Assembly (NCBI RefSeq): GCF_003970695.1
Contig: NZ_CP034570.1
Coordinates: forward strand, 1,674,001 to 1,738,000
Reading direction: 5' to 3'
Origin: Maribacter sp. MJ134
Lineage (GTDB): Bacteria > Bacteroidota > Bacteroidia > Flavobacteriales > Flavobacteriaceae
DNA: 64,000 nt
The first letter of the stretch is position 1; every line of letters begins with the position of its first letter. Of this stretch, positions 28,624-37,171 are shown piece after piece. The notes under the pieces are model-generated. The model ran no database searches. It saw nothing but the letters and a program-made list of their open reading frames with translations, and was not told the DNA's origin. The position numbers and the translations under genes were made by a program.

Positions 28624-30139
28624 AACAAAAAACGCATATCGTATCTTTTTGGTTCTATCCTTTATAGCTATAAATGCCCTTATAATTTTTGGTATTGGTG
28701 CTGTATTATCGTATTTGAGTACCGGTGCTGATAAATCTACTATGCTACATTTAGAGCAAGAGGTTCATGATGTCTATTTACCAAAGGTACAATGGACCGA
28801 CACCTTGGGTGAAGGAAGGCCGATCAGCAAACAGATTTTGAATAAAATTGAAAGAGATTATAAGAGGGCTTGGTATGTAAAAAATTTAGCTTTTAGAACT
28901 AATGACCCTGACGGTTTAAAAGACTATTATACAGATAGTGTCTTGGTGAAGCTAAAGCGGATAGTAAGGTTTAATAAGGAAGAAAACGTACATGTTAGAA
29001 CCACTACCCTTACACACCATCCGGATTTGGAATTTTTTAGCGCGGACGGGCAACTGGTAGTGTTTCGAGACAATAACGTTACCCGTTACTCACAGACCTT
29101 TATGGGTGACACACTATTAATTTCAAAAAAAGATACCACTAATTACCGTGTTATTATGCTGTTAGAAGACGGGTTTTGGCGCATAAGACATCTTATGGAA
29201 ATTAAGTCGGATACCTTGGAAAAAGCAGCTGAGAATAAAATTGGTATGCCTCTAAATCTCTATAACATACGTGGTGTTAATTACTACCCTAAGGATGCCG
29301 CATGGAACATGTTCGGAGATAATTTTGATAGTGTTGCCATTGGGAAAGATATAAAACTCATACGGCATATGGGATTAAATATGATTCGTATATTCATTCC
29401 TTATGAGGATTTCGGAAAAAATAAAGTTGACCAAAGTAAATTAGCACAAGTAGGTCAGGTACTCGACTTTGCCGAAAAAGCAGGTATCAAGGTCATGATC
29501 ACTCTATTTGATTTCTACGGGAATTATGATATTACAGACTGGACCTTGACCCATAGGCACGCGGAAGTTATTGTTGAAACATTAAAGGACCATCCCGCAT
29601 TGCTTGCATGGGATATTAAAAATGAGCCGGACCTGGATTTTGAGAACAGAAAAAAATACACCGTTAATGCTTGGTTAAGTGAAATGATAGCCCAAGTAAA
29701 AGAATGGGATACCACACATCCTGTAACCATAGGTTGGTCGTCTGCGGAAAGTGCGAACATTTTATCTAACAAAGTAGATTTCGTTTCCTTTCATTATTAT
29801 GAAAAACTGTCCCTTTTTACTGAAAAATACCGCACATTAAAATCTAACCTTCCTGCAAACAAACCTATATTCCTACAAGAATATGGCATATCTTCCTACG
29901 GTGGTCTATGGAAAGGTTTTATGGGTAGTGAAAGCAAGCAAGCAGACTACTACAAGGAGATTCAAGGATATATTAAGCAAGAGAATATTCCATTCGCTTT
30001 TTGGGGTTTGTATGATTTTGAAGAAGTTCCTACAGCGGTCGTTGGACGTTTGCCTTGGCGCAGAGCGCCACAAAAATACTATGGTTGTATTGATACCGCC
30101 GGGAATAAAAAACAAAGCTACTCAGAATTGGCACAATAG
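28616..30139 (+). CDS. Membrane-anchored GH5-like glycoside hydrolase
   Basis: 507 residues. One N-terminal helix (about 10-34) anchors it to the membrane. Residues about 70-200 look NTF2-like (YKRAWYVKNLAFRTNDPDG, then a VIMLLEDGFWRIRHL strand). From 212 a TIM barrel of clan GH-A follows: LNMIRIFIPYEDF, the acid/base Glu337 in WDIKNEPD, FHYYEKL and the nucleophile Glu422 in FLQEYGIS. Such enzymes cut or trim beta-glycans. Inside an export locus it may process the polymer during secretion, as PelA or BcsZ do. The substrate is not predictable. Confidence 0.82.
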   Translation: MSRTKNAYRIFLVLSFIAINALIIFGIGAVLSYLSTGADKSTMLHLEQEVHDVYLPKVQWTDTLGEGRPISKQILNKIERDYKRAWYVKNLAFRTNDPDGLKDYYTDSVLVKLKRIVRFNKEENVHVRTTTLTHHPDLEFFSADGQLVVFRDNNVTRYSQTFMGDTLLISKKDTTNYRVIMLLEDGFWRIRHLMEIKSDTLEKAAENKIGMPLNLYNIRGVNYYPKDAAWNMFGDNFDSVAIGKDIKLIRHMGLNMIRIFIPYEDFGKNKVDQSKLAQVGQVLDFAEKAGIKVMITLFDFYGNYDITDWTLTHRHAEVIVETLKDHPALLAWDIKNEPDLDFENRKKYTVNAWLSEMIAQVKEWDTTHPVTIGWSSAESANILSNKVDFVSFHYYEKLSLFTEKYRTLKSNLPANKPIFLQEYGISSYGGLWKGFMGSESKQADYYKEIQGYIKQENIPFAFWGLYDFEEVPTAVVGRLPWRRAPQKYYGCIDTAGNKKQSYSELAQ

Positions 30140-30152
30140 AAATAAAAGAAAA

Positions 30153-30177
30153 GAGACGACCCAGTAAGGGTCGCCTC
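30153..30177 (-). terminator. Terminator between convergent hydrolase and GT4 genes
   Basis: GAGaCGACCC at 30153-30162 pairs with GGGTCGcCTC at 30168-30177 (one mismatch), with a 5-base loop. On the minus strand a T-rich tract follows, so it chiefly ends the GT4 transcript. Confidence 0.7.
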
Positions 30178-30203
30178 AAGAATTAAACCTAACCAAAACG
30201 CTT

Positions 30204-31439
30204 TTAAGCTTTTACACCATCCTTTTCCATATAACGTTCCACATCCAGCATGGAGAAATCGGCCGTCTTCTGTTGTATGGCCTTAAAACAGTCCATATAC
30301 ATCTGGGTAATCGTAGACATCGGTAAAGAGCAAGCTGCCCTATAATTAGCTTTAGAGAGTAATATCCTATTGGCATCGTCTATAATAATATGCTCAATTG
30401 CATCAGCTAAAGAAGCACTATCCTCCGCCTCGAAAAATTCCCCCTTGTAACCTTCATCTTCTACCAGTGTTGCCAAATCTCCCAAATTTGGTAGTACTAC
30501 CGCCTTGCCATAGCTACCCGCCTGATGCAGGACGCCGGAACTTCCGGTTGTAGAGGTATAAGGAAATACGCAGACCGCGCTATCTCCAAAAATTACCGGA
30601 ACATCTTCTTCGGCAACATAACCTGTAAATCGTAGTTGCTTTACGTGGGCATACCTTTTGGCAACGTCCGCTAAGTAACCTGGTGTATTGGGGCTATCGG
30701 TGCCCGCAATAACTATCTCAATATCTTCTTGGGTACGCTCTCGAATCTTTTCTACCGCTTCGATCATGACCTCAACTTTTTTATAGGTTCCGAACTTACC
30801 AAAGGCCATAACTTGTTTTGGTCCTTCAGGTAAGGCATAGTTTGGCTCAGGCGGAGTTTCAAAAGCACCATGAGGTATCTGAATCACATTTTTTGCTTTA
30901 TACTTATGTTCCAATATACCTACATACTTATGGATAGTGACAGCAACAACATCAGACGCTAAAACAAAACGGGTTAAGCTTGTACCAATAAATCCGTATA
31001 TTCTTTGGAGTACTTTGTTTTTAGTGAAGCCCGCGTTCTCCAAATCTACTTTTTCCAATATGTTATGCAGCAAGGAAATACAAGGAATTTTTTTTACCTT
31101 ACAGATAAAGGGTAATAACAGCCCAAGTGCCGCTGGCACTTTCTTATCTCCGAATTTTAAGAACTGTAGATTAAATAGAATAGCATCCGGTTTAGTTCTA
31201 TTTAGTGTTCTATTAATTCTAAAAATGTTGGTGTAGCTATTAAAATCCCAGCTCTCCGCTACGGTAATCTTGCAACCACCCTCTTCAAAGTTCAAGTCTT
31301 TTTCTTCTGAAGTGTGGTCCGTTATTAATATCAACTCATCTACCTCTGGTTGTAGTCTAAAATGCTTCACTAAATAATAGCCGTATTCTGTTAACGTTAC
31401 TTTACTTGGTGGGTATGCCGTTACAATTGCTAATTTCAT
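30204..31439 (-). CDS. Glycosyltransferase family 4
   Basis: 411 residues with a GT-B fold. The N-terminal Rossmann domain begins KLAIVTAYPPSKVTLTEYG; the donor-binding C-terminal domain has QVMAFGKFGTYKKVEVMIEA, a VPVIFGDSAVCVFPYTST segment and a GSSGVLHQAGSYGKAVV region that supplies the conserved nucleotide-sugar Glu/Gly motif. It should add sugars to a lipid-linked or growing polysaccharide at the cytoplasmic face. It starts 2 bases after the flippase stop, in an operon STAS - flippase - GT4. Confidence 0.9.
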   Translation of the reverse strand: MKLAIVTAYPPSKVTLTEYGYYLVKHFRLQPEVDELILITDHTSEEKDLNFEEGGCKITVAESWDFNSYTNIFRINRTLNRTKPDAILFNLQFLKFGDKKVPAALGLLLPFICKVKKIPCISLLHNILEKVDLENAGFTKNKVLQRIYGFIGTSLTRFVLASDVVAVTIHKYVGILEHKYKAKNVIQIPHGAFETPPEPNYALPEGPKQVMAFGKFGTYKKVEVMIEAVEKIRERTQEDIEIVIAGTDSPNTPGYLADVAKRYAHVKQLRFTGYVAEEDVPVIFGDSAVCVFPYTSTTGSSGVLHQAGSYGKAVVLPNLGDLATLVEDEGYKGEFFEAEDSASLADAIEHIIIDDANRILLSKANYRAACSLPMSTITQMYMDCFKAIQQKTADFSMLDVERYMEKDGVKA

Positions 31440-31441
31440 AT

Positions 31442-32725
31442 TTAATTATTTTGGATAGGGTTAGTGTCAGCTTTAAAAAGCTCTTTTTTGTTCTTATTGT
31501 TTTTATAGACGAAGTAAACAAGCTGAAATAGTAATAGAATAGCCATAGCTATAATCTGTACCATGACTACTTGCTCTAGATTATCATGGTATATTGTAAT
31601 GAGTGCTATTTGCAGAAAACCTAAGATTCCGGATATGATTACAGGTACATAATGGTCCAATGACAGATAGTAATAGGCAAAAATATTTGAGATTGCAAAG
31701 AGTGAGGTAGCTGTGGCATATTTCCATAGTAGACCTGAAATAGCAAGGTAATCCCCACCGAACATGAGTTGTACGATAAGCTCCGGAAACATCCAACAGG
31801 CACTGACTATAAGTGCAGAAAGTATCCCAATAATCGAAACATATTTGAACAATACGGGAGCTGTGGACAAGCCATCTTTTTTACGTTGCACTACGGTTGG
31901 CAATAAAATCATGACGAACATCCAAGCGATGAAGTACACCACTCTTCCTATTAATGCCAAGGAAGCGTATAGCCCGGCCTGCTTAGCATCAAAATAGTGT
32001 TTTACCATTAAGATGTCGCTGTTGTTGATTATAATTTGGGTCCCCTCATAACAAGCCGTGAGTACTATAAAGGTAGATACCAGCTTTGTATTAGCGTCAG
32101 TCAACCTAGCGGACTTATTAAATCTAAAATTTTTCGAATCTGTGGGCAACATCCCGAAAAACAAGGATATGACTATACCCAATGCTACCACAGTAGCAGG
32201 GTCCAAAGGTAGGGCCCAAAGCAATAAAAGAGTAATACCAAGCCTGCTCCACATTTCTGTTTGATAGGTAGTGGACAATTTTTTAAAGGCCATTTTTCCC
32301 TGATAGATACCCCTATTTACACTCATAAAAAAGTAAACAGGTATTCCAATGGCAAAGACGATGAACATATTGGAAGACTTTGTCAGAAATAGATTCTGTA
32401 AGCTAGGGGCAAAGACTATTAACAAAAGCATAGCAATACAACCTCCCAAGAGCGCACCCTTGTATATCTTGAAACGAAAACGGGACCATTGTGTATCCTC
32501 TAACAAGACGGCAAATTTGGCCGCAGCCAACTGAAAGGTCATTCCTATAAAAGATAACACCAGCAAAAGTGTAACTAACAGAGCTGCTTCTGCAAACACC
32601 TCAGGGCCCAACAATCTTCCTAAAAGAAGATTATAGAGATAATTGCCTCCATTTACAAGAAGTACACTGAGCATAAATATTTGCTCTGGTGAAACCTTCT
32701 TTTGTATTAGTCTATACACGGTCAT
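31442..32725 (-). CDS. Polysaccharide flippase (Wzx/MATE-like, MOP superfamily)
   Basis: 427 residues, about 12 membrane helices, of the PST/oligosaccharide-flippase family. The N-terminus SPEQIFMLSVLLVNGGNYLY and GRLLGPEVFAEAALL match the family. It moves lipid-linked glycan across the inner membrane. Its start overlaps the STAS gene end by 14 bases. A short paralogue lies just upstream at 33202-33843. Confidence 0.88.
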   Translation of the reverse strand: MTVYRLIQKKVSPEQIFMLSVLLVNGGNYLYNLLLGRLLGPEVFAEAALLVTLLLVLSFIGMTFQLAAAKFAVLLEDTQWSRFRFKIYKGALLGGCIAMLLLIVFAPSLQNLFLTKSSNMFIVFAIGIPVYFFMSVNRGIYQGKMAFKKLSTTYQTEMWSRLGITLLLLWALPLDPATVVALGIVISLFFGMLPTDSKNFRFNKSARLTDANTKLVSTFIVLTACYEGTQIIINNSDILMVKHYFDAKQAGLYASLALIGRVVYFIAWMFVMILLPTVVQRKKDGLSTAPVLFKYVSIIGILSALIVSACWMFPELIVQLMFGGDYLAISGLLWKYATATSLFAISNIFAYYYLSLDHYVPVIISGILGFLQIALITIYHDNLEQVVMVQIIAMAILLLFQLVYFVYKNNKNKKELFKADTNPIQNN

Positions 32726-33014
32726 TGCTTAGAATATATCTTGTTTTAGTAGTAGACATCACTTCCTGTATATCATCGTTCTCGAGACCGAATATGGAAA
32801 TCACAAGATTTTCCAAACCCGCTTTTTTGTAAAGTGCTTCTAGCATAAAAGCTCCACTAGCATCAATGGAAATCACCTTTTCTATACTTAATAAAAGGTC
32901 CTTACCAGTAACTAGGGTACTTTCTAAATGACTTTTTATGGCATGACAGTTAGCCGAAGTGATACTCCCTACTATTTGAAACATTCCGTTGATTTCTTTT
33001 ATTTCTGTAGCCAT
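32712..33014 (-). CDS. STAS-domain protein (anti-sigma-antagonist type)
   Basis: 100 residues from the ATG at 33014. The STAS core has the phosphorylation motif DASG with Ser53 (in KVISIDASGAFML), so it could be switched by a kinase/phosphatase pair. No such pair lies close by. STAS proteins inside polysaccharide loci are known (SypA of Vibrio fischeri controls syp biofilm formation), and a similar local control role is inferred. An upstream in-frame ATG at 33065 gives an unlikely hydrophobic leader. Confidence 0.85.
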   Translation of the reverse strand: MATEIKEINGMFQIVGSITSANCHAIKSHLESTLVTGKDLLLSIEKVISIDASGAFMLEALYKKAGLENLVISIFGLENDDIQEVMSTTKTRYILSNDRV

Positions 33015-33201
33015 AATTTTGTTTGGTTTATTCTTTATCAATAATACTATAATGTTAATTTTCATTTAATATTGTAAGAATTTTCATATATTTATTAAAA
33101 AAATAATTTATTCTGTATTTTCCAGACCAATACTTCCCCTGAAACCTATTTTCTAATATCAATATTTAAAGGATTTTTAAGAACTACGTATGAGTGCCTA
33201 C

Positions 33202-33843
33202 CTAAGTGAGAATTTTATTTGTAGTACTAAATTCAAAGTACAGTACCTGTAATACGAACAAAGTAATCATTGACATCACCTGTACGTGAACAACAATGCT
33301 GAGACCATTGTGGAAAAAGAACAGCATACTTATTTGAAAAAGGCTGATAATTAGGGAAAATACTATAGGTGTATATTCCTTTAGCAGGACAAAGTAGTAG
33401 CTAATAACGTTAGATATTGTAAACAAGAATACGGCCAATACGTACTTCCATAGGTACGGCGCAATAAAGAGGAAGCTCTCATCGGTTAATTTAGTAATGA
33501 GTAGCTCTGGCCGTATAACACTAAAAAGGAGTACGGCAGCCCACATGACTAGACTACAACGTACAAAATTGTTGATAATAGTACTTGTATAGCTTGGCTC
33601 CTTGCGCTCCATCAAAGCATACAGCGATACCAGTAACACTGCGGACCAAGTTAACTTGCAGACAATACCACCGGTTAGTATTAGTGCTTTGAACAGTTGG
33701 GTATCGGTACCTTCTAGGTAACTTCCAATTATCCAAGCGGAAATTTGGTTGTAAAGGTAGTAGCTTCCAAATAGAAGAAGCATACTACCTAAGTACAACC
33801 GTTCCGGGGGAACTTTCGTTAGTAATGATTTTATGGTTGTCAT
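33202..33843 (-). CDS. Shortened flippase paralogue (membrane protein)
   Basis: 213 residues with about six membrane helices. Its first 30 residues (PPERLYLGSMLLLFGSYYLY) align with the start of the neighbouring 427-residue flippase, and its last 90 (YLWKYVLAVFLFTISNV, then QVMSMITLFVLQVLYF) with the end of that flippase, while the middle of about 200 residues is missing or replaced. It has no frameshift and normal codon use, so it is not an obvious pseudogene. It might modulate the full flippase. Start chosen at MTTIKSLL (33843) over 33873. Confidence 0.75.
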   Translation of the reverse strand: MTTIKSLLTKVPPERLYLGSMLLLFGSYYLYNQISAWIIGSYLEGTDTQLFKALILTGGIVCKLTWSAVLLVSLYALMERKEPSYTSTIINNFVRCSLVMWAAVLLFSVIRPELLITKLTDESFLFIAPYLWKYVLAVFLFTISNVISYYFVLLKEYTPIVFSLIISLFQISMLFFFHNGLSIVVHVQVMSMITLFVLQVLYFEFSTTNKILT

Positions 33844-34064
33844 TTGTATGGTTTTAAAGATGTTTATGTTCAATTCTCATACAAATATCCAAGTAATGTT
33901 CTTCCGAAAATGTTCCTTATAGGTAGATGGAAGATTTCTGTAGATGAGTGGTAGTTATCGTACTTCCGGTACTCATGTATTGCCTCTAACTTTACAAAAA
34001 CAACGTAGCACTAATAAATACATGATATAAGCGTTATATTTTTGTAGTAATAATCCTACTATTA

Positions 34065-36125
34065 ATGAACAGATATTTTCTATACCTCTTTTTTATCCTC
34101 GTAACATCTTTTGCATCTGCACAAAATTCTATGCAACCCGGCTTTGAACTTTTGGAAAATGGCAATTTTGAAGAAGCCGAATATTTTTTCAGAACATACC
34201 TAGAATCGAATCCGAAAAATAAAACAGCACAGCTATGTTACGGCCGTGCGGTGGGGCTAAGTGGCGAACCAAAGAAAGCGACCCTATTATTCTCCAAAAT
34301 GTTAGAAAACTTTCCCAAGGATTTTGAAGTACGTATCAATTATAACGAATCCTATTTATGGGCAAAAGACTATACTACTGCCAAACCACTTTATAAGGCT
34401 TTGGTAAGTGATTATCCAGAAAATTTTGGTGCAGTTCTAGGCTATGCAAATACCTTGAGTAATTTAAAAGAATATGAGGAGGCCCTTATTTGGGTAGAGA
34501 AAGCATTACTTCTACAGCCAGATAGCGAAAATGCCAAAGTTTCTAGAAAATATATGCGCTTGGGCTATGCGAACAAATTTGTGAACAATCAACAGTACAA
34601 GAAAGGCGAGCAGCTTCTAAAACAGATATTCAATGATTTTCCTGAGGACAAAGATGCTTTATCGAACTTGGCCAACTTATATCTCATTACCAAAGAAGTA
34701 TCCAATGCAAAGGGCATTTATAAGAGATATGCCACAACACCAAAAGATTCTATAACAGCCCTAAATGGTATAGCACTGGCAGAACATATAGGCGAAAGGG
34801 ATAAAGAAGCTTTGAAACTAGCAACGCTGGCGAAATCCAAAGTCAAGAGAATCAACAATACTCCACTTGTGGAACAAACCTACGACCGTTATGTTCAAGC
34901 ATTGATTTGGAACCAAAAATTCGTCAAAGCCAGAAGACTTATAGATAGTTTAGCGTTGGAAAATCCAAATAGGAATTGGATTTTAGCTTTAAAGGCAACT
35001 CTTGGACTGTATACTGGAGATGCCAAGACAAGTGTTAACAGTTATTCCGAAATCTTAGCGAATGACAAGAACTCCTTTGACGGTAACCTAGGCATTGCTA
35101 ATGCCCTTTTTGCAGCCGATCGCATTGTACCCGCTTACCAGGCTGCCTTTAAGACATTGGAAATTTATGAAAATCAAAAGGATGCTACCGGCTTTATTGT
35201 AAAACTCAATACCATACACACGCCTACCGTTGAGGAACATGCCGCTTACACCTTCGATAATGGTAATAATAATGCTTTTTTCACCAACACTACGGTGGAC
35301 GTTCCCTTGTCAACAAAATTCCGCACTACCCTTTCGTACCTGTATAGAACAACCGAAAACACGGTTACAGGTAATAAGGCCAATTCACATGTACTCGTTG
35401 CAGGTCTACACTACAAATTATTCCCTAAAGTAATGCTCAAAAGCATCCTAGGTTTGAATAACTCGCAATTTATGGATGACGCTTATACACAACCCGTCTT
35501 GGATATTAAATTAGCTACGGAACCCTTTAAAATGCAGAATCTAGAAGTGGGTTACCAACGTGAAGTTCAAAATTTTAATGCTGACCTAATTGAGCGTGAA
35601 ATAGTACTTAACAATTACTCTCTTAACTATAATCTTGGAACGAACTTTAATTTGGGTTGGTATACCCAGCTTATCCATACGCAACAGAGTGATGCTAACA
35701 GTCGTAATCTGCTTTTTACCTCCCTATACTATACCTTAATGAAAAAACCGGCATTAAAAATGGGGGTTAATTATCAATATATAACCTTCGCGGAACAAGT
35801 ACCTACAATTTATTTCAGTCCGGAAAAATATCAAGCGCTAGAGATTTTTGCAGATGTAAGGGGTACCATTTCCGAGAAGACTTCTTACATGGCCAGTACC
35901 GCAACGGGTATACAACAAGTAGAAGCCGACCCAAATACCACGATTTTCAGGGCCGAGGCAAATGTTCAACATCGGTTTTCCAAACGTTTTATTACAAGTA
36001 TTTATGGAAAATACAGCAATATAGCATCGGCGACCGCGGCAGGTTTCGAATTCACGGAATTAGGAATAAAGCTAAAATGGTTACTCACCAAAAAACCATT
36101 ATTTTACGATAAGCTAACTAAATAA
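34065..36125 (+). CDS. TPR and outer-membrane beta-barrel protein (polysaccharide export type)
   Basis: 686 residues. A signal peptide (cut after SFASA, about 20) is followed by TPR repeats (about 25-390, FELLENGNFEEAEYFFRTYL and similar) and a C-terminal barrel of amphipathic strands (about 410-680), as in YaiO, PgaA, BcsC and PelB. TPR-plus-barrel proteins carry exopolysaccharide across the outer membrane. That is the likely role, given the adjacent flippase and glycosyltransferases. A TATTTTTG element at 34037-34044 is a possible -7 box. It ends 12 bases from the convergent LytTR gene. Confidence 0.85.
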   Translation: MNRYFLYLFFILVTSFASAQNSMQPGFELLENGNFEEAEYFFRTYLESNPKNKTAQLCYGRAVGLSGEPKKATLLFSKMLENFPKDFEVRINYNESYLWAKDYTTAKPLYKALVSDYPENFGAVLGYANTLSNLKEYEEALIWVEKALLLQPDSENAKVSRKYMRLGYANKFVNNQQYKKGEQLLKQIFNDFPEDKDALSNLANLYLITKEVSNAKGIYKRYATTPKDSITALNGIALAEHIGERDKEALKLATLAKSKVKRINNTPLVEQTYDRYVQALIWNQKFVKARRLIDSLALENPNRNWILALKATLGLYTGDAKTSVNSYSEILANDKNSFDGNLGIANALFAADRIVPAYQAAFKTLEIYENQKDATGFIVKLNTIHTPTVEEHAAYTFDNGNNNAFFTNTTVDVPLSTKFRTTLSYLYRTTENTVTGNKANSHVLVAGLHYKLFPKVMLKSILGLNNSQFMDDAYTQPVLDIKLATEPFKMQNLEVGYQREVQNFNADLIEREIVLNNYSLNYNLGTNFNLGWYTQLIHTQQSDANSRNLLFTSLYYTLMKKPALKMGVNYQYITFAEQVPTIYFSPEKYQALEIFADVRGTISEKTSYMASTATGIQQVEADPNTTIFRAEANVQHRFSKRFITSIYGKYSNIASATAAGFEFTELGIKLKWLLTKKPLFYDKLTK

Positions 36126-36137
36126 GGGAAGAAGCTG

Positions 36138-36851
36138 TCACAATAAGTTTAACCTCCTCATAAGTTCAGGACGACTAGACCTGCTTATCGGAATTACTTT
36201 CTTTTCTATTAGTACACTATTGTCCTCAATGTCTATAATCCTAGTAAAATTGATGATGTAAGATCGGTGTATCTGTAAAAAGGTCTTTTCCGGGAGCTTC
36301 TCTTTTATCTTCTTTAATGTGGTATGTACATGGTACGTCTTACCTTCGGTAATAATATCTATATAGTCTCCCTTCGCTTCTACGAACAAAACCTCTTTCA
36401 GCTTTAGTTTTATCAACCGCCTATCTATATTAATATAAAGATCTTCCTCTGCACTAGATTCATTAGAACTGCCCTGTTCTTCTTTTCCCACACTACTTGC
36501 CAAAGCGTTCTTTATTTTCTGAAGCGATTTTTCAAAGCGTGGTGGTGTTATTGGTTTGACCAAGTAATCTACTATGGCTTCATATTCATACGCTTCAATC
36601 GCAAATTCAGTATCTGATGTGGTCAACACTATTCTTGGTGCGCTTTTTAAGGTCTGTACAAAATCTACACCACTGAAACCAGGCATATGAATGTCCAAGA
36701 AAACCACATCCACATCTTGCTGATTCAAAAATTTTATGGCATCTATTGCATTATCAAACTCATCTAGGACAATTAATTCCTCATATTTGGAACACAGCTG
36801 ATGAACAATAGCTCTAGCAGCGGCCTCATCGTCTACAATAATACAGGTCAT
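36138..36851 (-). CDS. LytTR-family response regulator
   Basis: 237 residues. Receiver domain (1-120; phospho-acceptor Asp53 in VVFLDIHMPGFSG, conserved Lys in DYLVKPITPP), a Ser/Glu-rich linker (about 125-145) and a C-terminal LytTR DNA-binding domain (about 145-237; LFVEAKGDYIDI, FLQIHRSYIINF). It is the only DNA-binding output of the seven-gene operon and sits last. It is convergent with the export barrel gene, so a promoter in the glycan locus is an obvious candidate target. Confidence 0.92.
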   Translation of the reverse strand: MTCIIVDDEAAARAIVHQLCSKYEELIVLDEFDNAIDAIKFLNQQDVDVVFLDIHMPGFSGVDFVQTLKSAPRIVLTTSDTEFAIEAYEYEAIVDYLVKPITPPRFEKSLQKIKNALASSVGKEEQGSSNESSAEEDLYINIDRRLIKLKLKEVLFVEAKGDYIDIITEGKTYHVHTTLKKIKEKLPEKTFLQIHRSYIINFTRIIDIEDNSVLIEKKVIPISRSSRPELMRRLNLL

Positions 36852-36853
36852 AT

Positions 36854-37171
36854 TCAGATTGTTTTGAGGTACGTTTCAATGGTACACAGCTCTTTGAGAA
36901 ATTCTTTGTCTTTTTCCATATTTTGAGCATTTAACTCTTCTTCGTAAGCAACGGACAACGTATAAGCCTCTGTCATGCTCAAGATATTAAATTTATGCTT
37001 TAATTTATGGACAATCTGAGCTGCTTCATGAAAGTTCCCCTCCAGAACAGCCTTTTCATAGATAACCTTTTCAGACGGGAATTCGGTTTTCAAAATGTGT
37101 ATAAATTGATTTTCAAATTCTTTATCATCTCCTGCCAGGTCCTTAATATAATCCAAATTAGGCTTGCTCAT
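36854..37171 (-). CDS. Histidine phosphotransfer (Hpt) protein
   Basis: 105 residues from the ATG at 37171 (MSKPNLDYIKDL), overlapping the kinase end by 14 bases. An all-helical Hpt domain with phospho-accepting His55 in AAQIVHKLKHKFNIL. It would shuttle phosphate between the kinases and the receivers of this operon. The upstream start at 37237 lies inside the kinase gene and gives a foreign-looking leader. Two bases separate it from the LytTR gene. Confidence 0.9.
   Translation of the reverse strand: MSKPNLDYIKDLAGDDKEFENQFIHILKTEFPSEKVIYEKAVLEGNFHEAAQIVHKLKHKFNILSMTEAYTLSVAYEEELNAQNMEKDKEFLKELCTIETYLKTI

Noticed and set aside
22446..36125. A true Pel operon
   Set aside because: The parts are analogous, but the GT4 is shorter than PelF, no PelD/PelE is present, and I cannot show homology by eye.
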